Part shown: positions 49,549 through 59,098 of the stretch, one piece after another
How positions within the stretch are numbered: position 1 is the first letter of the stretch
Layout: each line of letters starts with the position of its first letter
From: Frigoribacterium sp. SL97
Lineage (GTDB): Bacteria; Actinomycetota; Actinomycetes; Actinomycetales; Microbacteriaceae
Length of the DNA: 64,000 nt
Direction: 5' to 3'
NCBI RefSeq assembly: GCF_026625765.1
Contig: NZ_CP113062.1
Span: forward strand, 1,922,001-1,986,000
Position numbers and translations under genes: made by a program
Notes under the pieces: model-generated
Seen by the model: only the letters and a program-made list of their open reading frames with translations
Told to the model about the DNA's origin: nothing
The model's database searches: none

Positions 49549-50550
49549 CTAGGGACGCGGTGAGCGATCGGTGTTGTCGTCCGATGCGCCGACGGTGACC
49601 AACTCGGGTTCGTCGTTCTCCGTGTACGTGCCGTCAGAGTCTACAGCAGCCGCCCGCTCGCTCGGCGCACGGCCGGGCACGTAGGGGCCGGGGACCGTGC
49701 CGGTGTGGCGGCGGGAGGCGAGGACGAAGAGGACGATCCCGAGGACGATGGCGAAGAAGCTCATCCAGACGTTGGTGCGGATGCCGAAGAAGAGCAGGCT
49801 GGGATCGGTGCGGATCGACTCGAACCAGGCCCGTCCGATGCCGTACCAGACCAGGTAGAAGGCCAACGACCGACCCCACTGCATGGGGGCCTTCTTCTCG
49901 AGGAGCACGAGGATCGCGACGCCGGCGAGCATCCAGACGATCTCGTAGAGGAAGGTCGGGTGGAAGAGCGTGCCCTCGGGCAGGCCGGTGGGGTAGGCGG
50001 CGTTCGTGGACTCGATCTCGAGGCCCCAGGGCAGGTCGGTCGGCATGCCGAAGAGCTCGTGGTTGAACCAGTTGCCGAGGCGTCCGAAGGCCTGCGCGAC
50101 GAGCAGGCCGGGGGCGAGGGCGTCGGCGAAGACCGTGAACCGGAGACCGGTGAAGCGGCAACCGAGCCAGACGCCGACGGCACCCAACAGCAGGGCGCCG
50201 TAGATGGCGAGGCCGCCCTCCCACACGAAGAGGACGTGGATGTACTGGTCGGGCGAGGAGAAGTAGTCCGCCGGGTGGGTGATGACGTGGAACAGGCGTC
50301 CCCCCGCGATGCCGAACACCACGGCCCAGATGGCCACGTCGATGACGATGCCCTTCTCCGCCCCCTGCCGGTTCAGACGGTGGTTCGTGATGACCACCGC
50401 TGCGACGATGCCGACGAGGATGCAGATCGCGTAGGCGTGTATCCGCAGCGAGCCGGGCAACGACGCCCCGAAGGTCGAGTTCAACCAGGCGGTGACGTCG
50501 AAGTACTGCCAGGCGGCCGACGGGCTCGGGATGCTCAAGGGAACGAACAC
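49549..50550 (-). CDS. lgt: Prolipoprotein diacylglyceryl transferase
   Basis: A 333-residue membrane enzyme that moves diacylglycerol from phosphatidylglycerol to the lipobox Cys of prolipoproteins. About seven transmembrane helices are visible. The signature FGRLGNWFNHELFG lies near residue 155, with GGLAIYGALL and HPTFLYEIVW as further family motifs. The last 60 residues are a hydrophilic, acidic tail absent from E. coli Lgt but common in actinobacteria. GTG start with GAAAGG about 9 nt upstream. It follows trpA after 86 nt. Confidence 0.95.
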   Translation of the reverse strand: MFVPLSIPSPSAAWQYFDVTAWLNSTFGASLPGSLRIHAYAICILVGIVAAVVITNHRLNRQGAEKGIVIDVAIWAVVFGIAGGRLFHVITHPADYFSSPDQYIHVLFVWEGGLAIYGALLLGAVGVWLGCRFTGLRFTVFADALAPGLLVAQAFGRLGNWFNHELFGMPTDLPWGLEIESTNAAYPTGLPEGTLFHPTFLYEIVWMLAGVAILVLLEKKAPMQWGRSLAFYLVWYGIGRAWFESIRTDPSLLFFGIRTNVWMSFFAIVLGIVLFVLASRRHTGTVPGPYVPGRAPSERAAAVDSDGTYTENDEPELVTVGASDDNTDRSPRP

Positions 50551-50586
50551 GGGCGTGATGCCTTTCGGAGGGGGTGCGGAGCGTCG

Positions 50587-50603
50587 GTCACCCGACGGGT
50601 GAC
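50587..50603 (-). terminator. Small hairpin between trpA and lgt
   Basis: GTCACCC and GGGTGAC form a 7-bp stem with a 3-base loop in the 86-base trpA-lgt gap. It is weak and has no T tract, so it is at best a partial terminator or processing site. Confidence 0.3.
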
Positions 50604-50636
50604 GACTCTAGCGCGAGGGCGTCGGACCCGAGGGGG

Positions 50637-51452
50637 TCAGGAGGCGGAGGGGGCCGCGCCGGACGACAGGTCGGCGGAGACCTCGGCGAGGCGTTCGACC
50701 CCGCCGTCGGCGAGGGCACGGACGAAGGCCGAACCGATGATGGCACCGTCGGCGTAGTCGAGCACCTCGCGGACCTGCTGGGCCGTGGAGATGCCGAGAC
50801 CGACGCAGGCGTTCTCGACGCCCACCTCGCGGAGTCGGGCGACGAGGGTGCTCGCCGCCGCGTCGACGTCGGTTCGGGCTCCTGTGATGCCCATCGTCGA
50901 GACGGTGTAGACGAAGCCGCGACTACTGGCCACGGCCTGCCGGAGGCGCGAGTCGCTGGACGACGGAGCGGCCAGGAACACCCGGTCGAGGTCGGCGGCC
51001 TCGGCCGCGGACATCCACGCGTCGGCCTCGTCGGGGATGAGGTCGGGGGTGATGAGCCCGGCACCGCCCGCGGCCGCGAGGTCGTCGGCGAACCGCTGGA
51101 CGCCGTACTGCTCGACCGGGTTCCAGTAGGTCATCGGGATGACCGGGGCGTCGACGCGGGAGGTGATCTCACGGATCGCCGTGAAGACGTCGCGCACGCG
51201 GAACCCCTCGGCGAGGGACCGCTGTGTGGCTGCCTGGATGACCGGGCCGTCCATCACGGGGTCGGAGTACGGGATGCCGAGTTCGATGACGTCGATGCCG
51301 TTCTCGGCCATCGCCACCGCGGCCTCGATGCTGGTGTCGAGATCGGGGAACCCGACCGGCAGGTATCCGACGACGGCGCCGCTCCCGGCGTCTCGCCGGG
51401 CCCGGATCGCGTCGCCGACCTTGCTCGTCCCGGCGGGGACTGCGGCGGTCAC
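50637..51452 (-). CDS. trpA: Tryptophan synthase alpha subunit
   Basis: A 271-residue TIM-barrel enzyme cleaving indole-3-glycerol phosphate to indole. The catalytic Glu is in [16 protein letters not shown] near residue 52, and the second acidic residue in the [11 protein letters not shown] segment. I choose the GTG at 51452, which overlaps the trpB stop (GTGA); the long open frame further upstream is out-of-frame trpB. Substrate channelling with TrpB is expected. Confidence 0.96.
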   Translation of the reverse strand: MTAAVPAGTSKVGDAIRARRDAGSGAVVGYLPVGFPDLDTSIEAAVAMAENGIDVIELGIPYSDPVMDGPVIQAATQRSLAEGFRVRDVFTAIREITSRVDAPVIPMTYWNPVEQYGVQRFADDLAAAGGAGLITPDLIPDEADAWMSAAEAADLDRVFLAAPSSSDSRLRQAVASSRGFVYTVSTMGITGARTDVDAAASTLVARLREVGVENACVGLGISTAQQVREVLDYADGAIIGSAFVRALADGGVERLAEVSADLSSGAAPSAS

Positions 51453-52657
51453 AGCTGCTGTGCCTTCTCGTCGAGGACGCCGAAGTACCGGCTCGCGGTC
51501 GAGACGTCCTTGTCGCCACGGCCGCTGAGCGAGACCAGGATCGTCCAGTCGGGGTGCTCCAGACCGAGCTTGATCGTGCCCGCCAGGGCGTGTGCCGACT
51601 CGATCGCGGGCATGATGCCCTCGGTCTGCGAGAGCAGTCGGAAGGCCTGCATCGCCTCGTCGTCGGTGATCGGCTGGTACTCGGCCCGGCCCGACTCGGA
51701 CAACCAGGCGTGCTCCGGGCCGACGCTCGGGTAGTCGAGGCCCGCGGAGATGGAGTGGCTCTCGAGCGTCTGACCGTCTTCGTCCTGCATGAGGTACGAC
51801 TTGGTGCCCTGGAGGTTGCCGATGCGGCCGAGGGTGATCGACGCCGCGTGACGGCCCGTCTCGACGCCGTCCCCGCCGGCCTCGAAGCCGAACAACCGCA
51901 CCGAGGGGTCGTCGAGGAACGCGTGGAAGATGCCCATGGCGTTCGAGCCGCCGCCGACGCAGGCCGTCACGGCGTCGGGCAGTGCTCCGGTCAGGTCGAG
52001 GACCTGCTGGCGGGCCTCTTCGCCGATGATCTTGTGGAAGTCGCGCACCATGGCCGGGAACGGGTGCGGACCGGCGACCGTGCCCAGCACGTAGTGCGTG
52101 GTGTCGACGCTGGAGACCCAGTCGCGCATGGCGTCGTTGATGGCGTCCTTGAGGGTGCGGGAGCCCGTCGTGACCGAGACGACCTCGGCTCCGAGCAGGC
52201 GCATCCGCGCGACGTTGAGCGCCTGGCGCTCGGTGTCGACCTGCCCCATGTACACGACGCACTCCATGCCGAAGAGGGCGGCGGCGGTGGCCGTCGCGAC
52301 GCCGTGCTGACCGGCTCCGGTCTCGGCGATCAGGCGAGTCTTGCCGAGCTTTCGGGCCAGCAGCGCCTGTCCGAGCACGTTGTTGATCTTGTGGGACCCC
52401 GTGTGGTTGAGGTCTTCACGCTTGAGGATGATGCGGGCACCACCGGCGTGCTGGGCGAACCTCGGAACCTCGGTGATGATCGACGGCCGGCCCGTGTAGG
52501 TGGCGTGGAGAGCCGTCAGCTCGGCGGCGAACTCGGGGTCGACGGCCGCGGCCTTGTAGGCCGCGTCGAGCTCGTCGAGGGCGGCCACCAGGGACTCGGG
52601 GACGAAGCGACCCCCGAACGAACCGAAATACGGACCTGTCTCGTCGCGCAGTGCCAT
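51449..52657 (-). CDS. trpB: Tryptophan synthase beta subunit
   Basis: A 402-residue PLP enzyme joining indole and serine. The PLP lysine lies in [10 protein letters not shown] near residue 90, [10 protein letters not shown] near residue 111 contacts the substrate, and the Gly-rich phosphate-binding GGGSNAMG lies near 236. ATG start 2 nt after the trpC stop. It is TrpB1 type, which works with TrpA encoded next door. Confidence 0.97.
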   Translation of the reverse strand: MALRDETGPYFGSFGGRFVPESLVAALDELDAAYKAAAVDPEFAAELTALHATYTGRPSIITEVPRFAQHAGGARIILKREDLNHTGSHKINNVLGQALLARKLGKTRLIAETGAGQHGVATATAAALFGMECVVYMGQVDTERQALNVARMRLLGAEVVSVTTGSRTLKDAINDAMRDWVSSVDTTHYVLGTVAGPHPFPAMVRDFHKIIGEEARQQVLDLTGALPDAVTACVGGGSNAMGIFHAFLDDPSVRLFGFEAGGDGVETGRHAASITLGRIGNLQGTKSYLMQDEDGQTLESHSISAGLDYPSVGPEHAWLSESGRAEYQPITDDEAMQAFRLLSQTEGIMPAIESAHALAGTIKLGLEHPDWTILVSLSGRGDKDVSTASRYFGVLDEKAQQL

Positions 52658-52659
52658 GG

Positions 52660-53433
52660 TCAGACCTCCAGGAAGCGGGTGATGGCGTCGGCGGGGTCGC
52701 CGTGGGTCACGAGGGCTTCGCCCACGAGCACGACGTCGGCACCGGAGCGACGGTAGTGGGCGACGTCGTCGGGCGACGAGACCGCCGACTCGGCGACGCG
52801 GGTGACGCCCGTCGGGATCGAGTGCGACAGGCGACCGAAGAGGTCCCTGTCGAGTTCGAAGGTCGTGAGGTCGCGGGCGTTGACGCCGAGGACGGTGGCA
52901 CCGGCGTCGAGGCCGCGCGACACCTCGTCGGCGGAGTGCGCCTCGATGAGTGCGGTCATGCCCAGTTGCCTCACGAGGTCGTGCAATTCGAGGAGGCGGG
53001 GCTGTTCGAGCCCGGCGACGATCAGCAGCACGAGATCGGCACCGGCCGCCCGGGCCTCGAACACCTGGTACGGGTCGGCGATGAAGTCCTTGCGGAGGAC
53101 GGGCACGTCGACTGCGGTGCGAACGGCCTCGAGGTCGGCGAGGGAGCCCTTGAACTTCCGGCCCTCGGTGAGGACGCTGATCGCGCTCGCTCCCCCGGCC
53201 GCGTAGGAGCGGGCCAGAGACGCCGGGTCGGCGATGGTCGAGAGGTGGCCCCGTGACGGGCTGGCGCGCTTCACCTCGGCGATGACCTTGACACGGTCGC
53301 CGGGGGCGAGGGCGGTGCGGGCGTCAAGTGCGGGCTCACGAGAGAGCGCCGCTGCCTCGACGGCGGCGAACGGGAGGGACTCGCGGCGTGCTGCGGCGTC
53401 GGCCACGGCACCCGCGTAGAGGTCGTCGAGCAC
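52660..53433 (-). CDS. trpC: Indole-3-glycerol phosphate synthase
   Basis: A 257-residue TIM-barrel enzyme that closes the indole ring. Catalytic residues lie in [13 protein letters not shown] (near residue 50) and VLRKDFI (near 112). VGEALV near 240 is the phosphate-binding end. The GTG start directly abuts the TAG stop of the HGxxPAAW gene. No TrpF is fused; actinobacteria normally use the bifunctional PriA/HisA isomerase for that step. trpD and trpG are not in the window. Confidence 0.96.
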   Translation of the reverse strand: MLDDLYAGAVADAAARRESLPFAAVEAAALSREPALDARTALAPGDRVKVIAEVKRASPSRGHLSTIADPASLARSYAAGGASAISVLTEGRKFKGSLADLEAVRTAVDVPVLRKDFIADPYQVFEARAAGADLVLLIVAGLEQPRLLELHDLVRQLGMTALIEAHSADEVSRGLDAGATVLGVNARDLTTFELDRDLFGRLSHSIPTGVTRVAESAVSSPDDVAHYRRSGADVVLVGEALVTHGDPADAITRFLEV

Positions 53434-53757
53434 CTAGTTGTGGGCCTTCGGCACGTAGCGGTGACCACCGACGCCGTAACCGGCCTTCTTGAGCACGAGA
53501 CCGACGATCAGTCCGACGACGACCAGGCCGGCCGACGCCCAGACGATCCACGGGACGTCGAGGAAGAAGGCCAGCGTGCCGATGGCGAAGCCGACCAGCA
53601 TGATGACGACGGCGGTCCAGGCGGCGGGCGAGTTGCCGTGCCCGAGGTCGTCGGCCGTCTCGGTGTCGCGGCCCTTCGAGCCGGAGTCGACCTTCGCGGG
53701 GGCGTTCGCGAGGGGCGCGTCGCCACCGGACGGGGTGCTCGTCGTGTTCGTGCTCAC
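53434..53757 (-). CDS. Small HGxxPAAW-family membrane protein
   Basis: A 107-residue protein whose signature HGNSPAAWT lies near residue 40. The first 38 residues are polar and low in complexity (Ser/Thr/Asp/Gly). Two transmembrane helices follow, at about 48-67 and 70-89, and a short basic tail ends in GGHRYVPKAHN. The family is annotated only by the motif and regularly sits in Trp operons of actinobacteria. It abuts trpC exactly and follows the other Trp membrane protein by 36 nt. Function unknown. Confidence 0.85.
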   Translation of the reverse strand: MSTNTTSTPSGGDAPLANAPAKVDSGSKGRDTETADDLGHGNSPAAWTAVVIMLVGFAIGTLAFFLDVPWIVWASAGLVVVGLIVGLVLKKAGYGVGGHRYVPKAHN

Positions 53758-53793
53758 AGTGCTCCTTGGATCAGGTCGGTACGAGGGCTGAGT

Positions 53794-54438
53794 CTACCGG
53801 GTACGACCCGGCTCGGTGGGGCCCGACCCGCCCCCGTCGAGGTGCGCCGGGTCGTCGGTGGGATCGTCGCCACCCGACAGCGCGTCCCAGGCGGCCGCCG
53901 GATCGGCCGAGGGATCCGCGGCGACCAGTCGCGTGGCGGAGTACTTGCGGGTGGCCTGGGGCCAGGCGCCCGCGAGGAGCACGGTGGCGACTCCGAGGAG
54001 CGCGGCGAGGACGCCGGCCACGAGCCCGAGCCAGGGCCAGGCCGTGGGCTCCACCGAGGAGACGATGGCCCGGATCGAGTCGGTGCCGTCGACGCCCGTG
54101 GCGGTCGTCACGGCGCTCCCCGAGGCGCGCACGGGGTCGGCCAGGGCGGTCGACGTCGTGACGACCACGCTGACGCCCAGTGCCACCTGGAGAACCCCCA
54201 GGACGACGCGGAAGACGCGGCCGGCGATCGTGAGCGCCCCGAAGAGCGCCAGGCTGGCCAGCGACAGGGCGGACAACGGCGCACCGGCGACGTCGCCGGC
54301 GACGTCGAGCGGGAGGTCTCCGCCCTGGGGGGAGGCGACGACGACGTGGAACCAGTCCTGCGTCCAGGACAGCAGGGCGAGTCCCGCGAGCAGGATGCCC
54401 CCGAGGATCGTCGTGAGCTTCAGGCGACGAGCGGGCAT
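53794..54438 (-). CDS. Trp biosynthesis-associated membrane protein
   Basis: A 214-residue protein of the actinobacterial Trp operon-associated membrane family. Four transmembrane helices are visible, at about 8-25, 55-75, 78-98 and 130-155, with the conserved SWTQDWF segment after the first. The C-terminal 55 residues are polar and Asp/Gly/Pro rich. The ATG shares one base with the trpE stop (TGATG), showing tight coupling. Its biochemical role is unknown; transport or anchoring of the pathway has been supposed only from its position. Confidence 0.88.
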   Translation of the reverse strand: MPARRLKLTTILGGILLAGLALLSWTQDWFHVVVASPQGGDLPLDVAGDVAGAPLSALSLASLALFGALTIAGRVFRVVLGVLQVALGVSVVVTTSTALADPVRASGSAVTTATGVDGTDSIRAIVSSVEPTAWPWLGLVAGVLAALLGVATVLLAGAWPQATRKYSATRLVAADPSADPAAAWDALSGGDDPTDDPAHLDGGGSGPTEPGRTR

Positions 54439-55970
54439 CAGCGGAGCCGTGCCATGGCGTTCGCGACCGCGACGGCACGCAAGGGGGCCGCGGCCTTGTT
54501 GCGCGCCTCCTGGTTCTCGGCGACCGGGTCGCTGTCGGCGACGAGACCGGCACCCGCCTGCACGCGGGCCACGCCGTCCTGCAACAGGACGGTGCGGATC
54601 GCGATCGCGACGTCGGCCGAGCCGGCGAAGTCGAAGTAGCCGACCACTCCCCCGTAGACGCCCCGCTGGGCGGGCTCGAGTTCGTCGATGATCTCGAGGG
54701 CCCGGGGCTTGGGAGCACCCGACAACGTGCCGGCCGGGAAGGTGGCACGGAACGCGTCGATGGCGTCCTTGCCGGGAGCGAGGTCGCCCTCGACGCTCGA
54801 GACGAGGTGCATGATGTGGCTGAACCGTTCGACCTGCATGAACTCGGTGACCTCGACGGTTCCCGGCGTGCACACCTTGAGCAGGTCGTTGCGGGCGAGG
54901 TCGACGAGCATGAGGTGCTCGGCGCGTTCTTTCTCGTCCGAGGCGAGTTCGTCGGCGAAGCGCTGGTCCTCGTCGGGCGAGGCTCCGCGGGGCTTCGACC
55001 CGGCGATGGGATGCGTGTAGGCCCGCCGGCCGTCGACCTTGACCAGCGCCTCGGGCGACGAGCCCACGATGGTGTACGGCCGGCCCTGCACGTCGTCGAG
55101 GGTCACCAGGTACATGTACGGGCTCGGGTTGAGCGTCCGCAGCACCCGGTAGACGTCGAGCGGCTCGGCCGTGACCTCGTGGTCGAAGCGCTGGGAGACG
55201 ACGACCTGGAAGACGTCGCCGTCGTGGATGAACTGCTTCGACCGCCGGATCGCGTGCGCGTACTCGTCGTCGGTCGAACGGCGGGTCGGCGTGGCCTCGA
55301 TCGTCAGGTCGACGTCGGACAGGAACGCCTCGCTCGGGGCCGCGAGTCGGGATTGGAGGTCGTCGAGTCGGGACTGCGCGTCGGCCCACAGGACGTCGGG
55401 CTCGTCGGTTCCGTCGTTCAACGCGGTGGCGACGAGCAGGACGGCACCCGTGCGGTGGTCGAGGGCCACGAGCTCGGACACGAAGCTGAGCGCCTGGGAG
55501 GGCACCGTGAACTCGGCCGGCGGCGCGTCGGGAAGGTGTTCGAGCTCGCGCACGGCCTCCCAGCCGATGAACCCGACGAGGCCGCCGGTGAGGGGCGGCA
55601 TGCCGTCGATGCGCGGGGTCGCCCACCGGTGGTGCAGGGCGGAGAGCACCTCGAGGGGACGGCCGACGGCATCGCCCAGCGCCCGGTCGCGGTCGATGCC
55701 GTAGTCGATCCAGCGGGCCTCGCCGTCGTCGGTCGTGAGCACGCCGAACGACGAGACGCCGACGAAGGACCACCGGGACCAGATCCCGCCCTGGGCCGCC
55801 GACTCGAGGAGGAAGCTGCCGGGCCTGCCGTCGGCGAGCTTGCGGTACACCCCCACGGGCGTCTCGCCGTCGGCGAACAGGTCGCGGACGACCGGGACGA
55901 CCCGGTGCCCGGCCAGCCGCTCGTCGAACTGGGCCCGGGTCGTCGAGGTGCGGATCGGGGCGTCAGCCAC
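54438..55970 (-). CDS. trpE: Anthranilate synthase component I
   Basis: A 510-residue chorismate-using enzyme making anthranilate with ammonia or with a TrpG partner. I choose the GTG at 55970 (next residues ADAPIRTS); upstream residues read through hisI in another frame. The N-terminal Trp-feedback region includes LLESA near residue 54. The chorismate domain has DGDVFQVVVSQRF near 250, PSPYMY, GSSPEAL, HPIAGSKPRG and AGAGLVADSDP near 480. The start overlaps hisI by 8 nt. Confidence 0.96.
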   Translation of the reverse strand: MADAPIRTSTTRAQFDERLAGHRVVPVVRDLFADGETPVGVYRKLADGRPGSFLLESAAQGGIWSRWSFVGVSSFGVLTTDDGEARWIDYGIDRDRALGDAVGRPLEVLSALHHRWATPRIDGMPPLTGGLVGFIGWEAVRELEHLPDAPPAEFTVPSQALSFVSELVALDHRTGAVLLVATALNDGTDEPDVLWADAQSRLDDLQSRLAAPSEAFLSDVDLTIEATPTRRSTDDEYAHAIRRSKQFIHDGDVFQVVVSQRFDHEVTAEPLDVYRVLRTLNPSPYMYLVTLDDVQGRPYTIVGSSPEALVKVDGRRAYTHPIAGSKPRGASPDEDQRFADELASDEKERAEHLMLVDLARNDLLKVCTPGTVEVTEFMQVERFSHIMHLVSSVEGDLAPGKDAIDAFRATFPAGTLSGAPKPRALEIIDELEPAQRGVYGGVVGYFDFAGSADVAIAIRTVLLQDGVARVQAGAGLVADSDPVAENQEARNKAAAPLRAVAVANAMARLR

Positions 55971-56379
55971 GGAGGCCTCCGGTGGGGTCGGTGTCGCCGG
56001 ACGGCAGGGACGAGGAGGCGGTGGCCGGCTCGAGCGGGTCGACCTCGAAACAGGAGTGCGAGCCCGTGTGGCAGGCGGCGCCGATCTGTTCGACCGTGAC
56101 GAGCAGCACGTCGTCGTCACAGTCGAGGGCGGCGGCGCGGACGAACTGCGCGTGACCGGACGTGTCGCCCTTGCGCCAGTACTCCTGTCGAGAGCGGGAC
56201 CAGAAGGTGACGCGCCCCTCGGTGAGGGTGCGGCGGAGCGCCTCGGCGTCCATCCACCCCATCATGAGCACGTCTTTCGTGCCCTCTTGTTGGATGATGG
56301 CGGGCAGCAGGCCCGACGCGTCGAACCGGGCACGGGCGACGACGGGCTCGACCGTCTCACGCGTCAGCTGGTCGGTCAT
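55963..56379 (-). CDS. hisI: Phosphoribosyl-AMP cyclohydrolase
   Basis: A 138-residue zinc enzyme for the third step of histidine synthesis. MMGWMDAEALRRTL lies near residue 39, and the metal-binding DCDDD and CHTGSHSCF near residues 86 and 103 supply Asp and Cys ligands. It is the single-domain form; the pyrophosphohydrolase is the separate hisE. GAGGAG lies upstream of the ATG. A short Ser/Asp/Gly-rich tail extends past the core. Confidence 0.95.
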   Translation of the reverse strand: MTDQLTRETVEPVVARARFDASGLLPAIIQQEGTKDVLMMGWMDAEALRRTLTEGRVTFWSRSRQEYWRKGDTSGHAQFVRAAALDCDDDVLLVTVEQIGAACHTGSHSCFEVDPLEPATASSSLPSGDTDPTGGLRG

Positions 56380-56390
56380 GGTGTGCTCCT

Positions 56391-56410
56391 CGATGCGATG
56401 CGATGCGATG
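56391..56410 (-). repeat. Four CGATG pentamers before hisI
   Basis: Four perfect tandem CGATG units in the 71-base hisF-hisI gap, directly upstream of the hisI ribosome-binding site. Copy-number change would alter only spacing, not a reading frame. Confidence 0.8.
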
Positions 56411-56450
56411 TCGGCTGGTCGGCTGCGGCCCGGTGCGGTGACGGCCCGCC

Positions 56451-57257
56451 TCAGCGGACGACGGCCCCCGACCGGGCCAGCTCGTCCTTGACCTGGCCGA
56501 TGGTGAGTTCGCCGTTGTGGAAGACCGACGCCGCGAGCACGGCGTCGGCACCCGCCTCGATGGCCGGGGCGAAGTGCTCGAGCCGACCTGCCCCTCCGGA
56601 CGCGACGACCGGCACCCGGCTGAGCTCGCGAATGGCGCGGACGAGTTCGAGGTCGAAGCCCTGCTTGGTGCCGTCGGCGTCGATCGAGTTGACGAGCAAC
56701 TCACCCGCCCCGCGTTCGATGGCCTCACGCGCCCAGGCGAGCGCGTCGAGGGTCGTCTCGGTGCGACCGCCGTGGGTCGTGACGACGAAGCCGGAGGGGG
56801 TGCCGCTCGAACGCTTGACGTCGAGCGAGAGGACGACCGCCTGGGCTCCGAACCGGTCGGCGATCTCGCCGATCAGGTCGGGCCGCGCGATGGCGGCGCT
56901 GTTCACGCCGATCTTGTCGGCCCCCGCCGCCTGCAGCCGGGCGACGTCGTCGGTGGTGCGCACGCCGCCCCCGACCGTCAGCGGGATGAAGACCTGCTCG
57001 GCCGTCGCCCGGACGACGTCGTAGGTGGTCGACCGCTCGTCGACCGTGGCGGTGACGTCGAGGAAGGTGATCTCGTCGGCACCCTGCTCGTAGTACGTGC
57101 GGGCCAGCTCGACCGGGTCGCCCGCGTCGCGCAGGTCGAGGAAGTTGACGCCCTTCACCACGCGGCCGGCGGCCACGTCGAGGCACGGGATGACCCGGAC
57201 GGCGAGGGAGGCGTCGGCGGCGACCGCGCCGGGGACGACCGCGTCGTCGGCGGTCAC
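56451..57257 (-). CDS. hisF: Imidazole glycerol phosphate synthase, cyclase subunit
   Basis: A 268-residue TIM barrel that condenses PRFAR with ammonia supplied by HisH. The N-terminal catalytic Asp lies in [19 protein letters not shown] near residue 27, and the C-terminal one in [11 protein letters not shown] near residue 145. VASGGAG and [12 protein letters not shown] form the phosphate site. Eighteen extra N-terminal residues precede the core, so a later start is possible. hisH and hisA are not in the window. Confidence 0.95.
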   Translation of the reverse strand: MTADDAVVPGAVAADASLAVRVIPCLDVAAGRVVKGVNFLDLRDAGDPVELARTYYEQGADEITFLDVTATVDERSTTYDVVRATAEQVFIPLTVGGGVRTTDDVARLQAAGADKIGVNSAAIARPDLIGEIADRFGAQAVVLSLDVKRSSGTPSGFVVTTHGGRTETTLDALAWAREAIERGAGELLVNSIDADGTKQGFDLELVRAIRELSRVPVVASGGAGRLEHFAPAIEAGADAVLAASVFHNGELTIGQVKDELARSGAVVR

Positions 57258-57259
57258 GG

Positions 57260-58099
57260 CTACAGCCTCGCGGCGTGGATCGGGCTGACCAGGATCGCCC
57301 GGGCGCCGAGGTCGTAGAGGGCGTCCATGACCTGGTTGGTGTCGGACCGCGGGACCATCACGCGGACGGCTGCCCAGTCGCGGTCGTGCAGCGGGGAGAC
57401 GGTGGGCGACTCCATGCCGCCGGCGACGGCGGTCGCGGCGTCCAGCTTGTCGACCGGGACGTCGTAGTCCATGAGGACGTACTGCCGGGCCACGAGGACG
57501 CCCTGCAGGCGACGGTGGAGGACCGCCAGACCGTCCACGTCGGCGTCGGACGAGATGAGGACGGCCGTCGATTCGAGGATGACCGGCCCGAAGATCTCGA
57601 GCCCGGCCGCCCGCAGGGTCGCACCGGTCGACACGACGTCGGCCACGGCGTCGGCGACGCCCAGCTGCACGGCGCTCTCGACCGCTCCGTCGAGCGGCAC
57701 GAGGGTCGCGGTCACGCCGTGGCTCTCGAGGAACGAGCCGACGAGGCCGGCGTAGCTCGTCGCGACCCGGGTGCCCTGCAGCTGACGGAGGTCGGCGAAA
57801 CGGCCGGGAGGGCCCGCGAAACGGAAGGTCGAGCCGCCGAAGTCGAGGGGTGCGACCTCGTGTGCGGGCGAGTGCGAGTCGAGCAGCAGGTCGCGACCCG
57901 TGATGCCCACGTCGAGGGCGCCCGACCCCACGTAGGTCGCGATGTCGCGCGGGCGGAGGTAGAAGAACTCGACGCCGTTGCGCGGGTCCTCGACGTGGAG
58001 GGTCTTGGGGTCTCGGCGACCGGTGTAGCCGGCCTCGGCGAGCATGGCGGAGGCGGTCTCGCTGAGCGATCCCTTGTTGGGCACTGCGACGCGGAGCAT
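57260..58099 (-). CDS. hisG: ATP phosphoribosyltransferase, long form
   Basis: A 279-residue enzyme for the first and feedback-regulated step of histidine synthesis. The N-terminus VPNKGSLSE and the phosphate-binding segment [12 protein letters not shown] near residue 112 are typical. The C-terminal 75 residues form the ACT/PII-like regulatory domain of the hexameric long form, so no HisZ is needed. ATG start; the gene is 2 nt from hisF and 64 nt after hisE. Confidence 0.96.
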   Translation of the reverse strand: MLRVAVPNKGSLSETASAMLAEAGYTGRRDPKTLHVEDPRNGVEFFYLRPRDIATYVGSGALDVGITGRDLLLDSHSPAHEVAPLDFGGSTFRFAGPPGRFADLRQLQGTRVATSYAGLVGSFLESHGVTATLVPLDGAVESAVQLGVADAVADVVSTGATLRAAGLEIFGPVILESTAVLISSDADVDGLAVLHRRLQGVLVARQYVLMDYDVPVDKLDAATAVAGGMESPTVSPLHDRDWAAVRVMVPRSDTNQVMDALYDLGARAILVSPIHAARL

Positions 58100-58163
58100 G
58101 GGGTTCTCTGTCTGCTGGGGTGCCGCGCGAGCGGCGTGACGAACGGGGGTGACGGAGGCCGAC

Positions 58164-58427
58164 TCAGAGATGTCGGTAGACGTCGGCCGGGGTGATGCCC
58201 TTGGCGATCATCATGACCTGCAGGTGGTAGAGCAGCTGGGAGATCTCTTCGGCGGTCGCGACGTCGCCCTCGTACTCGGCGGCCATCCAGACCTCGGCGG
58301 CCTCTTCGACGATCTTCTTGCCGATCTGGTGCACGCCGGCGTCGAGTTCGGCCACGGTGCCCGACCCCTCGGGCCGGTCGCGGGCCTTGTCGCTGAGCTC
58401 GAGGTACAGGTCGTCGAAGGATTTCAC
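58164..58427 (-). CDS. hisE: Phosphoribosyl-ATP pyrophosphatase
   Basis: An 87-residue all-alpha hydrolase for the second step of histidine synthesis. The MazG-like metal motif [16 protein letters not shown] lies near residue 38. The N-terminus [24 protein letters not shown] is typical; the start is the GTG at 58427, overlapping the rpe stop (GTGA). Short length is normal for stand-alone HisE. Confidence 0.95.
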   Translation of the reverse strand: MKSFDDLYLELSDKARDRPEGSGTVAELDAGVHQIGKKIVEEAAEVWMAAEYEGDVATAEEISQLLYHLQVMMIAKGITPADVYRHL

Positions 58428-59089
58428 GACGTCAAGGCTACCGTCGCGGCGGCGGCCCGGAGTGCAGCGATGTTGTCGACGGGCGACCCACCGTAGACTG
58501 CGGACCCGGCGACCACCGTGTCGGCACCGTTCTCGACGGCCGTGACGATGGTCTCGGTCGTGATGCCGCCGTCGACCTCGAGCCACACGTCGAGCCCGGA
58601 GGCGCGCACGGCCTCACGGGCACGGGCCAGCTTGGCCATCGTCTCGGGCATGAAGGACTGCCCGCCGAAGCCCGGCTCGACCGTCATGACGAGGATCATG
58701 TCGTACGCGTCGAGGGTCTGGAGGTAGGGCTCGAGGTCGGTGCCCGGCTTCACGGCGACGGAGGCGCGGGAGCCGTTGCTGCGGATGGCCTGCGCCGTCG
58801 AGACGGGATCGGACGCCGCCTCGGCGGAGAAGGTCACCGAGAAGGCGCCCGTCTCGGCGTAGCGGGGTGCCCAGCGGTCGGCGTCGTCGATCATCAGGTG
58901 CAGGTCGAGCGGTACGGGGCTGACCTCGCCGAGACGCTGCACGACGGGGAGTCCGAGGGTGAGGTTGGGCACGAAGTGGCCGTCCATCACGTCGACGTGC
59001 ACGAGGTCGGCGGTCGAGATGCGCTCGAGGTCGCGCTCGAGGTTCGCGAAGTCGGCCGAGAGGATGCTGGGGCTGATGCGGATCGACAC
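58424..59089 (-). CDS. rpe: Ribulose-phosphate 3-epimerase
   Basis: A 221-residue TIM-barrel enzyme interconverting ribulose and xylulose 5-phosphates. Metal-binding His/Asp residues lie in [12 protein letters not shown] (near 31), and DLHLMI and VDGGI hold the further catalytic residues. [12 protein letters not shown] near residue 135 is diagnostic. It supplies the pentose phosphate pathway but is separated from tkt and tal. GTG start, 9 nt after rsmB. Confidence 0.96.
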   Translation of the reverse strand: MSIRISPSILSADFANLERDLERISTADLVHVDVMDGHFVPNLTLGLPVVQRLGEVSPVPLDLHLMIDDADRWAPRYAETGAFSVTFSAEAASDPVSTAQAIRSNGSRASVAVKPGTDLEPYLQTLDAYDMILVMTVEPGFGGQSFMPETMAKLARAREAVRASGLDVWLEVDGGITTETIVTAVENGADTVVAGSAVYGGSPVDNIAALRAAAATVALTS

Positions 59090-59098
59090 GGGACGAGC

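Noticed and set aside
55963..56120. Leader peptide or attenuator for trpE
   Set aside because: trpE starts inside hisI with an 8-nt overlap, leaving no room for a separate leader; no run of Trp codons was seen.
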